Shown: positions 43,948-53,153 of the stretch, in pieces
Position numbering within the stretch: position 1 is the first letter of the stretch
How the letters are laid out: each line of letters begins with the position of its first letter
Source of the DNA: Puteibacter caeruleilacunae
Lineage (GTDB): Bacteria > Bacteroidota > Bacteroidia > Bacteroidales > Prolixibacteraceae
Direction of reading: 5' to 3'
Assembly: GCA_005217565.1 (NCBI GenBank)
Contig: SJCO01000008.1
Location: 1-64,000 of the forward strand
Length of the DNA: 64,000 nt
Program-made: the position numbers and the translations under genes
The notes under the pieces: model-generated
The model's database searches: none
What the model was told of the DNA's origin: nothing
Seen by the model: the letters and a program-made list of their open reading frames with translations, nothing else

Positions 43948-45423
43948 ATGGCAAAAGAATTAACTTCAAAAAGTGAAAATTATTCCCAATGGTATAATGA
44001 TTTGGTAGCTAAGGCCGATCTTGCAGAGAATTCGGCAGTACGTGGATGTATGGTAATCAAACCATACGGATATGCCATTTGGGAGAAGATGCAGGCGGAG
44101 CTTGATCGTATGTTTAAAGAAACTGGTCATGTTAATGCTTATTTCCCGTTATTTATACCTAAATCATTCTTCAGTAAAGAAGCTGATCATGTTGAAGGAT
44201 TTGCCAAAGAGTGTGCCGTTGTAACTCATTACAGACTAAAAAATGATCCAAATGGTGATGGAGTAGTCGTTGATGAGGATGCAAAACTCGAAGAAGAACT
44301 AATTGTAAGACCAACATCAGAAACGATTATCTGGAATACATATAAAAACTGGATTCAATCTTATCGTGATCTTCCAATTATGTGTAACCAGTGGGCAAAT
44401 GTTGTTCGTTGGGAAATGAGAACACGTATGTTCCTTCGTACAGCGGAATTCTTGTGGCAAGAGGGACATACTGCACATGCAACTAAGCAGGAGGCATTGG
44501 TAGAGACAGAAAAGATGATTAATGTATACGGTGATTTTGCAGAGAATTTCATGGCAGTGCCTGTAATTAAAGGAGCAAAGTCGGAGAATGAGCGTTTTGC
44601 AGGAGCATTGGAAACGTATACTATCGAAGCATTGATGCAGGATGGAAAAGCACTACAATCTGGTACTTCTCACTTCCTTGGACAAAACTTTGCTAAGGCA
44701 TTTGATGTACAGTTTGCCAATAAAGAAGGGAAGCTTGATTATGTATGGGCTACTTCATGGGGAGTATCTACTCGTTTGATGGGAGCATTAATTATGGCTC
44801 ACTCTGATGATAAAGGTTTGGTTCTTCCTCCAAAATTGGCTCCTATTCAAGTTGTAATTGTACCAATTTACCGTAAGGATGAGCAGCTTGCTCAGATTAC
44901 AGAAAAGGTTGACGTAATTATTGCAAAGTTGAAGGCACTTGGAATTTCTGTTAAGTACGATGATGATGATAACAGAAAACCAGGATGGAAATTTGCAGAA
45001 TACGAATTGAAAGGTGTTCCTGTTCGTTTAGGAATTGGTCCTAGAGATATTGAGAATGGTACAGTAGAGGTTGCTCGTCGCGATACCTTAACTAAATCTG
45101 TTGAATCTCTTGAGAATATCGATCAATATATTGCAAATCTATTGGAAGAGATTCAAGCTAATATTTTCAATAAAGCGAAGGATTTCCGTTCAGAGATGAC
45201 TACTTCTGTTGATACTTATGATGAGTTCAAAGAGGTTATCAAAAATAAAGGTGGTTTTGTATTGGCTCACTGGGATGGAACAGTTGAGACTGAGATCAGA
45301 ATTAAAGATGAAACCAAAGCAACTATTCGTTGTATTCCTTTCGATGTAGAAGAGGAAGAGGGAACATGTATTGTTACTGGTAAACCATCAAACAAAAGAG
45401 CATTATTTGCATTAGCTTACTAA
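43948..45423 (+). CDS. proS: Prolyl-tRNA synthetase, short (archaeal/eukaryal-like) form
   Basis: The 491-residue class II synthetase shows motif 1 ([16 protein letters not shown] and [11 protein letters not shown]), motif 2 ([20 protein letters not shown]) and motif 3 ([13 protein letters not shown]...[19 protein letters not shown]), plus an anticodon-binding domain and a C-terminal zinc-type domain ending FALAY. The bacterial editing insertion is absent. The start [10 protein letters not shown] at 43948 is chosen over the upstream in-frame ATG at 43894 because the extra 18 residues are not part of the family. TATTTTTG at 43881 fits the -7 consensus. A strong terminator follows. Confidence 0.93.
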   Translation: MAKELTSKSENYSQWYNDLVAKADLAENSAVRGCMVIKPYGYAIWEKMQAELDRMFKETGHVNAYFPLFIPKSFFSKEADHVEGFAKECAVVTHYRLKNDPNGDGVVVDEDAKLEEELIVRPTSETIIWNTYKNWIQSYRDLPIMCNQWANVVRWEMRTRMFLRTAEFLWQEGHTAHATKQEALVETEKMINVYGDFAENFMAVPVIKGAKSENERFAGALETYTIEALMQDGKALQSGTSHFLGQNFAKAFDVQFANKEGKLDYVWATSWGVSTRLMGALIMAHSDDKGLVLPPKLAPIQVVIVPIYRKDEQLAQITEKVDVIIAKLKALGISVKYDDDDNRKPGWKFAEYELKGVPVRLGIGPRDIENGTVEVARRDTLTKSVESLENIDQYIANLLEEIQANIFNKAKDFRSEMTTSVDTYDEFKEVIKNKGGFVLAHWDGTVETEIRIKDETKATIRCIPFDVEEEEGTCIVTGKPSNKRALFALAY

Positions 45424-45513
45424 GCAAATCCTCTTTAAGTGTAGCGATATGGAATACTATACGCTATCAGCTAGGAAATCAAAAGATTAATATTTTATTT
45501 AATCAATATACGA

Positions 45514-45546
45514 AGAGCAGTCTACAGATGACTGCTCTTTTTTTTT
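45514..45546 (+). terminator. Intrinsic terminator after proS
   Basis: AGAGCAGTC (45514-45522) and GACTGCTCT (45530-45538) form a perfect 9-bp stem with a seven-base loop, followed by an uninterrupted T-tract to 45546. Confidence 0.92.
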
Positions 45547-45607
45547 GTGCCTAATTATTAATTATGAATGGCAATTCCTTACCTTTACCAATGTAAAATC
45601 ATATCCC

Positions 45608-46294
45608 ATGGAAGAATCAGAAAGACGACAATTAATAATTGAATACCTAAAAGGTAAGGCTACGTTAAAACAGGAGATCTTTAAAAATACCTCTGACGCC
45701 TTTGGTCTGTTAAAAAATGTCCTGCAAAAAATGGTTAAGGAATGCAATGTAGAGTTGGAAGGTGAAACCAAAGAACCAATGTTTGCATACAGGGAGAGGG
45801 GGCCTTTTGAAGCGGAATTGAAAATTGCAGGTGATCTGTTAATTTTTAGTATGCATTCGAATATATTTAATTTCGACAGAGAGCATCCTATACGACAAAC
45901 CGAGTATATCAAAGCCAATGGTGATAACACCTTTTCTGGTATTATTAATATCTATAATTTTCTGGCCGATTCTTTCAAGTATAATAGAGATGGTGATTTA
46001 GGCTATTTGATAGCCCGGTTATTTATTAATCAGGAAAACCGGTTGTATGTTGAAGGTAAAAGACAAAAAGATGATGAAAAAATTACCGGATTCGCTGCTG
46101 ATGTTATTTCTGAAGAACAACTCCGAAAAATAGTATACAATGCATTGGTGTATTGCTTGCAATTTGATTTGTTGGCTCCCCCTTATGATCAGATTAAAAT
46201 TGTCTCTGTAGAGCAAATGAAAGAGCATATAAATCACTCAAATGTGAGAACAGGTAAACGTTTAGGCTTTAAATTTAATTCTGACGATATATAG
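45608..46294 (+). CDS. Conserved Bacteroidota hypothetical protein
   Basis: The 228-residue soluble protein begins [20 protein letters not shown]. An upstream in-frame ATG at 45545 lies inside the proS terminator T-tract, so 45608 is the better start. The protein has a helical N-terminal third and a mixed middle with [20 protein letters not shown] and [20 protein letters not shown]. No catalytic motif or domain is recognised. It is followed two bases later by pepT and then tilS, forming a housekeeping transcript; it may be a general cytosolic factor, but nothing in the sequence says which. Confidence 0.7.
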   Translation: MEESERRQLIIEYLKGKATLKQEIFKNTSDAFGLLKNVLQKMVKECNVELEGETKEPMFAYRERGPFEAELKIAGDLLIFSMHSNIFNFDREHPIRQTEYIKANGDNTFSGIINIYNFLADSFKYNRDGDLGYLIARLFINQENRLYVEGKRQKDDEKITGFAADVISEEQLRKIVYNALVYCLQFDLLAPPYDQIKIVSVEQMKEHINHSNVRTGKRLGFKFNSDDI

Positions 46295-46296
46295 TT

Positions 46297-47526
46297 ATGA
46301 TAAAAGAGAATGTAGTAGAACGATTTTTAGGATACGTTAAAGAGTATACCACCTCAGACCCAAAGTCGACAACAGTACCAACTACCGACCGACAAATGGT
46401 GTTTGCGAAGAAGATTGTTAAGGAGTTGGAGCAAATAGGCCTGCAGGATGTCGATTTGGATGATAATGGATATATCATGGCTACTCTTCCTGCTAATACT
46501 GATAAAGATCTACCAGTAATTGGTTTTGTGGCCCACATGGATACTAGTCCTGATTTTTCAGGTGAGAATGTAAATCCTCGTTTTGTTGAAGATTATGATG
46601 GTAATGATATTGTTCTTAATGAGGAGAGTAATATTGTGTTAAGTCCAACTGATTTTCCTGAGATTCTAGCATACAAAGGTGAAACTTTGATTGTCACAGA
46701 TGGAACTACTTTGTTGGGTGCTGATGATAAGGCTGGTATGGCTGAGATTATAACAGCAATGGATTACTTAATTAAACATCCTGAAATAGAGCACGGAAAG
46801 ATCCGTATTGGTTTTACTCCAGATGAAGAAGTTGGTCGTGGTGCAGATTTCTTTGATGTGAAGAAGTTCGGCGCTGAGTATGCATATACTATTGATGGAG
46901 GAGAATTGGGTGAGTTACAATTTGAAAATTTTAATGCAGCTTATGCTAAGGTAACTTTCAACGGACGAAGTGTGCATCCTGGATATGCTAAAGATAAGAT
47001 GATCAATTCAATGTTGTTGGCCACTAAATTTGCGAATGAACTTCCGGAAAATGAAATTCCACAGGAAACTTCAGGATATGAGGGATTTTTCCACCTGATT
47101 TCAATGGAGGGATCTGTCGAAAACAGTACGCTTGAATACATCATTAGAGACTTTGACAAAGAAAAGTACGAACAACGTAAGCAATTGATAAGTGATATTG
47201 CTGATAAATTTAAGACGAAATACGGAGACTCATCTCTTACATTGGAGTTGAAAGATCAATACTTCAATATGCGTGAAAAGGTGGAGCCTGTAATGCATGT
47301 TGTTGATGTTGCTAAAAAAGCAATGGAGGAAGTTGATGTTAAGCCTCATATCATTCCAATTCGTGGAGGTACTGATGGTGCTCGTTTATCTTTTATGGGA
47401 TTACCTTGTCCTAACATCTTTGGTGGAGGACATAATTTCCACGGAAAGTTTGAATTTATTCCTGTGAATTCAATGGAGAAGGCAGTGAATGTAATTCTTA
47501 AAATTGTAGAATTAGTTGCAAAATAG
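46297..47526 (+). CDS. pepT: Peptidase T (tripeptide aminopeptidase)
   Basis: The 409-residue M20 metallopeptidase has the zinc ligands in [50 protein letters not shown] and [12 protein letters not shown], all as in Salmonella PepT. It releases the N-terminal residue from tripeptides in the cytosol. The length is normal. It sits two bases after the preceding hypothetical gene and six bases before tilS, so the three are probably co-transcribed. Confidence 0.95.
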   Translation: MIKENVVERFLGYVKEYTTSDPKSTTVPTTDRQMVFAKKIVKELEQIGLQDVDLDDNGYIMATLPANTDKDLPVIGFVAHMDTSPDFSGENVNPRFVEDYDGNDIVLNEESNIVLSPTDFPEILAYKGETLIVTDGTTLLGADDKAGMAEIITAMDYLIKHPEIEHGKIRIGFTPDEEVGRGADFFDVKKFGAEYAYTIDGGELGELQFENFNAAYAKVTFNGRSVHPGYAKDKMINSMLLATKFANELPENEIPQETSGYEGFFHLISMEGSVENSTLEYIIRDFDKEKYEQRKQLISDIADKFKTKYGDSSLTLELKDQYFNMREKVEPVMHVVDVAKKAMEEVDVKPHIIPIRGGTDGARLSFMGLPCPNIFGGGHNFHGKFEFIPVNSMEKAVNVILKIVELVAK

Positions 47527-47532
47527 ATCACA

Positions 47533-48870
47533 ATGCTTGAGCAATTTTTGAGCTATACGCAGTCACAGAATCTAATCCGTCCTGGTTCTAAGGTATTACT
47601 TGGAATTAGTGGCGGATTAGATTCCGTTGTATTATTAGATTTATTTAGTCGTGCTGGTATTCATGTTACCTTGGCACATTGTAATTTCCACCTTCGTGGA
47701 GAAGAATCAGACGGTGATGCTGAGTTTGTGGAAAACCTGGCGCAAGATTATGCCGTGAGGTTGTACCAAACTGATTTTGATACCATCGATTATGCTCGAG
47801 AACAGGGTATCTCAATTGAGATGGCAGCACGTGATCTACGTTATGACTGGTTTGAAAAGCTTAGTAACCAGCTAGAGATAGATCAGATTGCGGTAGCTCA
47901 TCATCGTGATGATGTATTAGAAACTTTCTTTTTAAACTTGATTCGAGGAACTGGTATTAGGGGATTATCAGGTATTAAAGTGAAAAGTGGTAAGGTAATA
48001 AGACCGTTACTATTTGCTTCACGTGAGGAGATAAGCCAATATGCCAATGCTCGATCGTTGCAATTTCGTGAGGATTCATCTAATTCTGATGTTTCTATTC
48101 AGCGTAATAAAATCCGACATGAGATTCTTCCGATGTTTGAAGAAATCAATCCTGCATTTCGTCGTAAACTGAGTGAAACGATAGGTGTGTTAGGGGATGT
48201 CGAGCAGGTTTACAAAGATAAAGTTGAAGAGGTTACAGATGAGTTATGTTCTTATGAGGGTGAATTAATCCGAATTAGTATTGAGAAAATACTTAAGCAT
48301 AAGCATCCTCAGATTTATTTGTATGAAATACTTCGCTCATACCATTTTAATGCAGCTGTTGTTGAAGAGATTTATGATGCGCTGACAGGTTTAACAGGAA
48401 AACAATTCTTTTCTTCTACACATCGATTAATTAAAGATCGTGAATATCTTATTTTGGATACATTGAAGGAAGATACTTCTGATTTATTCTATATTGAAGC
48501 AGGGCAGCAAAGTGCAGAACAGCCTTATATAATGGATATTGAGGAGTGTACGGTGGATGAGCATTTTAAGATGTCGTTCAGTTCCAATATTGCTTATATC
48601 GATTTGGAAAAAGTAACCTTTCCTCTTGCTATCAGAAAATGGAAGAAAGGGGAGTATTTCAGACCTTTGGGAATGAAAGGTGTAAAAAAGTTAAGCGATT
48701 TCTTTATCGATTGTAAGATGTCGATACTAGAGAAGGATCAAACTTGGCTACTAGTGAATGGAAAGCATGTAGTTTGGGTGATGGGACGAAGATTAGATGA
48801 TCGGTTTAAAATTACTGATCAAACAAAGAAAGTGCTGAAAATTACAATAAAAGAAGGGACATCAATTTGA
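47533..48870 (+). CDS. tilS: tRNA(Ile)-lysidine synthetase
   Basis: The 445-residue protein starts with the PP-loop ATPase motif LLGISGGLDSVVLLDLF followed by VTLAHCNFHLRG and VAHHRDDVLETFFLNLIRGTG, and has the TilS C-terminal substrate-binding domain (FRPLGMKGVKKLSDFFID). It converts cytidine 34 of the CAU-anticodon tRNA-Ile to lysidine, allowing AUA decoding; this is essential. The TGA stop falls inside the following hairpin, so the hairpin overlaps the last codons. Confidence 0.95.
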   Translation: MLEQFLSYTQSQNLIRPGSKVLLGISGGLDSVVLLDLFSRAGIHVTLAHCNFHLRGEESDGDAEFVENLAQDYAVRLYQTDFDTIDYAREQGISIEMAARDLRYDWFEKLSNQLEIDQIAVAHHRDDVLETFFLNLIRGTGIRGLSGIKVKSGKVIRPLLFASREEISQYANARSLQFREDSSNSDVSIQRNKIRHEILPMFEEINPAFRRKLSETIGVLGDVEQVYKDKVEEVTDELCSYEGELIRISIEKILKHKHPQIYLYEILRSYHFNAAVVEEIYDALTGLTGKQFFSSTHRLIKDREYLILDTLKEDTSDLFYIEAGQQSAEQPYIMDIEECTVDEHFKMSFSSNIAYIDLEKVTFPLAIRKWKKGEYFRPLGMKGVKKLSDFFIDCKMSILEKDQTWLLVNGKHVVWVMGRRLDDRFKITDQTKKVLKITIKEGTSI

Positions 48871-48879
48871 TGTCCCTTC
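48853..48879 (+). terminator. Hairpin spanning the tilS stop codon
   Basis: GAAGGGACATCAA (48853-48865) and TTGATGTCCCTTC (48867-48879) form a perfect 13-bp stem around a single central T, and the tilS TGA lies in it. There is no good T-tract, so it may act through RNA stability or as a weak bidirectional terminator against the converging minus-strand gene. Confidence 0.5.
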
Positions 48880-48945
48880 ATAGTAACCATTGAGCAATTA
48901 GGTTATTACTTTTAACCGGAAAAACTCTTTATGTATTTTAAAATA

Positions 48946-49170
48946 CTACTTCAAATCCTTATTCTTCTTCCTTTTGGTTATAATGTCTTTTAAGCTACTG
49001 CCAAGTAAACCTCCCATTATTAAACCATAAATACTTGAATTATGCCATGTTGATGTTATGATACAGGTCCCGGAAGAACATCCTTTGTAATACCAATAAA
49101 CATATCCAATTATCACTCCTAGAAGCGCAAAAATAATAGGATACTTATTTTTATGAAAAAATCCGCCCAT
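48946..49170 (-). CDS. DUF6132-like small membrane protein
   Basis: The 74-residue protein has two hydrophobic helices (YPIIFALLGVIIGYVYWYYK and SSIYGLIMGGLLGSSL) joined by a cysteine-containing loop GCSSGTCIITSTW, the pattern of the DUF6132 family (C-x4-C-x-I-T). These proteins are frequent in Bacteroidota, often near Crp/Fnr regulators and thioredoxin-type genes; here the Crp/Fnr gene is 60 bases upstream on the same strand. A redox or sulfur-related role is an inference from such contexts. Confidence 0.75.
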   Translation of the reverse strand: MGGFFHKNKYPIIFALLGVIIGYVYWYYKGCSSGTCIITSTWHNSSIYGLIMGGLLGSSLKDIITKRKKNKDLK

Positions 49171-49230
49171 TCTTTTTTTATTTTTTTTTCCAAAGAAAGT
49201 AAGAAAGTTCCTTTTGAAAAGTAATCAATG

Positions 49231-49875
49231 TCACATAAGGCCTGTAAAATCTACCTTATTGCGTGATAATTTTATTTTGCCATCAGCCTCTAGTTTTTTT
49301 AATAATCTGGAGATAACTTCTCTTGAAGAGTTTAGTGCATTGGCAATTTCCTGATGAGTGCCAATAAAAATAGACGAGGATGTATTTTCAAATCGGAGCG
49401 TAAAGAATCGAATTAACCTTTCGTCCAAATTATGAAACGCAATACCGTCGATCGTGTCCAGTAATTCATTAAATCTTTTTTGGTAAGAATACATAACAAA
49501 CTCCTTCCATGTTGGAAATTCAGTCATCCAGCTACTAATATATTCAACTGGAATGAACAAAAGAGTGGCTTCTTCTTCTATTATGGCTTTAATATTACTT
49601 CTTTTGTCACTCAAGCAACAATTTAATGACATCGAACATACCTCTCCCGAATTAAGATAATAGAGAAGTATCTCTTCGTTATCCGGGCTAATTCGAAATA
49701 TTCTAATTCTTCCGTCTAAAACAAGCGGAAATGTTTTGATGTATTGTCCAGGAGCAATAACCTGTTCTCCAGGGGTGAATTCTTTCAAATTGCCCACTTC
49801 CGATATTTGAATGATCAATTGATCTTCTAAATAGGGAAAACGTTTCTTTAGTATTTCAGGATGTATTCTTTCCAT
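49231..49875 (-). CDS. Crp/Fnr-family transcription regulator
   Basis: The 214-residue protein has a cyclic-nucleotide-binding-like sensor domain (LKEFTPGEQVIAPGQYIKTF...YYLNSGEVCSMSLNCCLSD) and a C-terminal winged helix with recognition helix THQEIANALNSSREVISRLL. Residues typical of true cAMP binding are not obvious, and the paired cysteines in LNCCLSD could suggest a redox or metal response, though this is unproven. It is upstream of, and likely co-transcribed with, the DUF6132-like gene. A structured leader candidate lies 50-135 bases upstream. Confidence 0.85.
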   Translation of the reverse strand: MERIHPEILKKRFPYLEDQLIIQISEVGNLKEFTPGEQVIAPGQYIKTFPLVLDGRIRIFRISPDNEEILLYYLNSGEVCSMSLNCCLSDKRSNIKAIIEEEATLLFIPVEYISSWMTEFPTWKEFVMYSYQKRFNELLDTIDGIAFHNLDERLIRFFTLRFENTSSSIFIGTHQEIANALNSSREVISRLLKKLEADGKIKLSRNKVDFTGLM

Positions 49876-49927
49876 AAGTCCGAAATTGATATCACTAAAT
49901 ATAAGAATATTGAGTCAATTAAATAAA

Positions 49928-50009
49928 AAGTACTCAAGAGAATAATACCTCGATAATAAGGGAGTCAATAATCCCTGCAACTGCGATGGTGCGTGATGTT
50001 GAGGTACTT
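49928..50009 (-). promoter_or_regulatory. Structured leader candidate upstream of crp/fnr gene
   Basis: AAGTACTCAA (49928-49937) pairs with TTGAGGTACTT (49999-50009) with one bulge, enclosing an AGGGA/TCCCT hairpin (49959-49963/49972-49976). Read on the minus strand, the outer stem is followed by a TTTTTATTT run, so it looks like an attenuator or terminator placed in the leader of the Crp/Fnr gene. Confidence 0.4.
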
Positions 50010-50103
50010 ACAGGTTTCCATTATAAATTAATAGTTTGGACCGAAAAAAATACATAAAAAAACACAGTTTTATTTTTTTTTTTGAAAGAAAGCACTACAT
50101 TTG

Positions 50104-50224
50104 TAGGGTAATCAAGTGCAAGACACTTGATGTCAAAAGAAATTTTTTATTGGGGTTGTTTTTAGGGATTTCCGTTCGATATCATTTGGGGAGATGAATC
50201 GGCATCATGGGAATCCCTTTTTTT
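50104..50224 (+). ncRNA. Candidate small RNA with own promoter element and terminator
   Basis: TACATTTG at 50096-50103 is a perfect TAnnTTTG -7 box. Just downstream is a hairpin ATCAAGTG/CACTTGAT (50111-50118/50124-50131), and about 30 bases later a long terminator stem AGGGATTTCC/GGGAATCCCT (50164-50173/50209-50218) ending in a seven-T tract. No frame in between is long enough to be a gene. The expected transcript is about 110-120 nucleotides. A -33 TTG at the right distance is not seen, only a T-run. It lies in a 1,013-bp gene-free region (49876-50888). Confidence 0.45.
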
Positions 50225-50301
50225 ATGTCCTTTTTTCTGAAATCTCTTAATCTACATTGCCAGTTATAATACCAGTTTTCATGTTGAAAGTTCAGGTTGC
50301 T

Positions 50302-50700
50302 GTTCGGCTAATGCCTCACAGTTTCAAGTTGCGCATTGCTGTTTTTCTGTGGTGTTTTTTTCTCCACTAAGATCTTTTAAATGTTATAGCTAGTGCATCA
50401 GTAGGCTGATCTATAGCTTGAGTGCACAAAGACGTTCTAAGTTAGGTCTGATAAAATATAGTTGATAAGAGCTAAAGGCCATCGCAACGGAACTGGCCTC
50501 CTGAAAAAAGTGATAGATTTAGCAGCGGTTGCTTAGTAAAACTGGAAAGCTTCGACCGGAGGGAGAAGATCCTCCAGTTGCACTTAGTAACCGTAATAAA
50601 TGGATTGCTTTTTTCAGACAGCCTTGACTTTTTTGCTTCGTTTTTTGGGTAAGCCAAAAATGAAGAGTCCGTTCGGCTAGAGAGCGAAGAGAACAAACTC
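50302..50700. repeat. Composite structured repeat, copy 2
   Basis: The block begins with the 25-base unit shared with 4307-4331 (50302-50326). The structured core at about 50473-50630 repeats copy 1: outer stem CTGAAAAAAG/CTTTTTTCAG (50501-50510/50608-50617), inner stem AACTGGA/TCCAGTT (50540-50546/50573-50579) and the same loop sequence AGCTTCGACCGGAGGGAGAA. A tail hairpin CTTCGTTTTTTGG/CCAAAAATGAAG follows (about 50637-50663). Compared with copy 1 the inner stem changes G-C to A-T at two positions on both sides, preserving pairing. The minus-strand frame across it (50472-50696) matches no protein family. Confidence 0.65.
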
Positions 50701-50888
50701 TATAAAAAACAAAAAGGGCGGTGGGGACCGTCCTTTTCTCTTAACTAAACTAACTAAACCAATAAAACTAACTATCACCGACGAGCGTCGGTTCCAAACC
50801 TATGAATAAAAATCTCTCTGCAAAGATATGTTATAAAACACATCTGAACGTTAAGCCAAGATTAATTGATGTAAAGAGAATGTTAAAA

Positions 50889-51749
50889 CTAAATTCCCAT
50901 ACGCCTATAGGCAAGTGGTGTCATTTGGGTATGTTTTTTAAAAATCCTTGAGAAATAGGGCAGACTCTTAAAACCAGTCTCTTCGAATATTTTCTTCAAT
51001 GGTAGATCTGTCGTTAATAAAAGGAACTTGGCCTTCTCTATTCGCTTACTAATAATATAATCACTAGGAGTTGTCAATACGATTGATTTAAATACTCTGG
51101 TAAAATGATCTTTTGACAAGCACGACATATTGGCTAGAGTCTCAATTTGTATGGCTTCTTTAAGATTCTCTTGAATATATGCCAGTATGGGTTGGATATT
51201 GTATCTGGCAGTTGCATTTGAAAAACCATGATTATCTGATATGATAAATCTCGACAATAACTGTTCCATGATTCCTCTTGATTCAATCGATAATGCAGGG
51301 GAGGAATAACTATTTTCTTTATTCAACCACAGTTTTGTTTGATATATATCAGGATCAGGATGTGGAAGCTCCAAATCGGGATTTATATTCAATAATCGTG
51401 AAAATAGATGCTGGTCGAGATGACAGCTTTTCACTTTATGGTTTATATCGTATAGGTTATAGATATTTAATCCGTTCAATAGGGATGTGCTAAAATGTAC
51501 ATAGTAATGCTCAAGGTTTTTTGTGAAAAAGTAGGAGCATGGAGTGAAGCTTGGAATCAAATATAAATAATTTGGTTCCAATGCAATCTTTTTATCGTTT
51601 AGAATGATCCAGCCTTCGCCTTCTGTAATTAGATACATGCGAGAGAAAGGACTGATAACATATGGGTATTCGCGATTGGTGTCGAAACGTGAAAGTGCAA
51701 TGCTTTTTAATGAGATGTTAATTAAATCTCCAGCTTCGTTGTGATTCAT
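50889..51749 (-). CDS. AraC-family regulator of the second deoxysugar locus
   Basis: The 286-residue protein has an N-terminal cupin-type sensor (PYVISPFSRMYLITEGEGWI...LEPNYLYLIPSFTPC) and a C-terminal AraC DNA-binding domain (from IQPILAYIQENLKEAIQIET to SLPYFSRIFKKHTQMTPLAYRR). It is divergent from the RhaT-family permease gene at 51952, and the 202-bp gap holds a direct repeat TTATACGG-Y-TA. The likely role is sugar-responsive activation of the permease/UroD-like/RhaM/GH29 genes. Confidence 0.87.
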   Translation of the reverse strand: MNHNEAGDLINISLKSIALSRFDTNREYPYVISPFSRMYLITEGEGWIILNDKKIALEPNYLYLIPSFTPCSYFFTKNLEHYYVHFSTSLLNGLNIYNLYDINHKVKSCHLDQHLFSRLLNINPDLELPHPDPDIYQTKLWLNKENSYSSPALSIESRGIMEQLLSRFIISDNHGFSNATARYNIQPILAYIQENLKEAIQIETLANMSCLSKDHFTRVFKSIVLTTPSDYIISKRIEKAKFLLLTTDLPLKKIFEETGFKSLPYFSRIFKKHTQMTPLAYRRMGI

Positions 51750-51853
51750 GTTGTTGTTAATCTATTGATTATCTAGTTGTGTGTTTAGCGTTGATAAAGA
51801 TAATGAAAAAAAAATATCGGAATTGTATAAAAGGACAGCGATAATGTTCAATA

Positions 51854-51899
51854 TTATACGGTTAATGAAATCTAATTTTATCCAAACTTTATACGGCTA
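51854..51899 (+). promoter_or_regulatory. Direct repeat TTATACGGYTA, candidate AraC site
   Basis: TTATACGGTTA (51854-51864) and TTATACGGCTA (51889-51899) are same-orientation repeats 35 bases apart, between the divergent AraC gene and the permease gene. AraC-type activators commonly bind direct repeats; 35 bases is a little more than three helical turns, which would need two dimers or DNA bending. Confidence 0.45.
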
Positions 51900-51951
51900 T
51901 TGCTAGCTAGTGGTGAAGTCTTTGTAAACTAATTAAATATCAATAAAATCA

Positions 51952-52983
51952 ATGGAATCTGGAATCATCTTTGGAATTGCACTTATTGCATTGGGAGCGT
52001 TTGCATCTGGAAGTTTTACCATTCCTTTTCTTAAAGTGAAAAGGTGGGAATGGGAAACCTACTGGATGATATTTAGTGTAGGAGCCTACATTATCTTCCC
52101 TTTGTTATCATGTTTTATCTTCTCGTCGGAGTTTTTATATGTATTTAAAGCTATACCTTTAAAAAGCTTGCTATGGATATTTTTATTGGGAATGATCTAT
52201 GGTGTAGGAAACTTATCGTTCGGACTATCATTGCGGTATCTTGGTTTGTCGTTGGGATATGCTTTATCGTTAGGATTAATGCTTGCTATTGGAACCTTAA
52301 TCCCTCCATTAGTTGATGGTCGTTTAACACAAATATTCGAAACATCACAGGGGAGTAAACTTATTATTGGAGTAGTGGTTGCTTGTGTTGGAATTGCCCT
52401 GGTAGGTTATACCGGGTATTTAAAGGATAAAAAGCTTCAAAATAACGAATCACAACCCGAATTTAATTATACCAAAGGAGTCTTGGCGGCTTTGCTTGTT
52501 GGTGTTACCGGTTCAGCTATGTCTCTTGGAATCGAACAAGGGGTACCTATTTCAGAGGCGATGATTGATCAAGGAACAAATCCTCTTTTTGCTATTAATC
52601 CAGTATTGTTAGTTCTTCTATTGGGAACAATGGTTACTACCATCTTCTGGTGCTTGTTTCAAGGAAAAAGGAATGGATCTCTTAATAACTATTTCAAGTC
52701 TGAATCTTCGGCGACATTGGCCAAGAATTACCTCTTATGCATCATTGCTGGAGGAATATGGTTTGTGCAGTTCTTCTTGTATGGAATGGGGAAAAGTCAG
52801 ATGGGGTATTTTGCCTTTATCGCGTGGGGAATATTGATGGCCTTAACAATCGCTTTTGCAAGTGTTTGGGGATTAATAAGAAAAGAGTGGAAAGGAGCCA
52901 ATGCCCGGTTGTATATCCTGTTGGCAACATCGTTAGTCATTATTGTTGTTTCAGCATTTATTATTGGGGCAAGTGCAGCATAG
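51952..52983 (+). CDS. RhaT-family sugar permease of the second deoxysugar locus
   Basis: The 343-residue protein has about ten transmembrane helices with RhaT-family motifs GAFASGSFTIPFLKVKRWEW, GMIYGVGNLSFGLSLRYLGL, GTNPLFAINPVLL and FFLYGMGKSQMGYFAFIAWG near the end. It resembles the rhaT at 33220 more than the permease at 17040. With RhaM and a GH29 fucosidase downstream, L-fucose or a modified 6-deoxyhexose is a likely substrate. An oligomer carrier is unlikely for this family. It is separated from the UroD-like gene by 170 bases. Confidence 0.87.
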   Translation: MESGIIFGIALIALGAFASGSFTIPFLKVKRWEWETYWMIFSVGAYIIFPLLSCFIFSSEFLYVFKAIPLKSLLWIFLLGMIYGVGNLSFGLSLRYLGLSLGYALSLGLMLAIGTLIPPLVDGRLTQIFETSQGSKLIIGVVVACVGIALVGYTGYLKDKKLQNNESQPEFNYTKGVLAALLVGVTGSAMSLGIEQGVPISEAMIDQGTNPLFAINPVLLVLLLGTMVTTIFWCLFQGKRNGSLNNYFKSESSATLAKNYLLCIIAGGIWFVQFFLYGMGKSQMGYFAFIAWGILMALTIAFASVWGLIRKEWKGANARLYILLATSLVIIVVSAFIIGASAA

Positions 52984-53153
52984 TAAACGGTTCTCCACAT
53001 AAAGGAGACCAAATCAGAAAATCTAATAATCGAAATATCATTAAAAAAGATGAAACGAACATGAATTTTGATCTTCGCAAAATACACACACGCGGATGAT
53101 TAAAATATATGAGAGTTCCATCTTATGCGATTGGAAATCATAAATACTATAAG

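Noticed and set aside
45545-45607. Upstream ATG start for the hypothetical gene before pepT
   Set aside because: It lies within the T-tract of the proS terminator; the start at 45608 gives a normal N-terminus.
50472-50696. Minus-strand frame of 74 codons across the structured repeat
   Set aside because: It follows the hairpin repeat, has no ribosome-binding context and copy 1 does not keep the frame.
49876-50888. tRNA or other classical RNA gene in the 1-kb gap
   Set aside because: No cloverleaf with a TPsiC-arm consensus could be found; the hairpins there fit other explanations.
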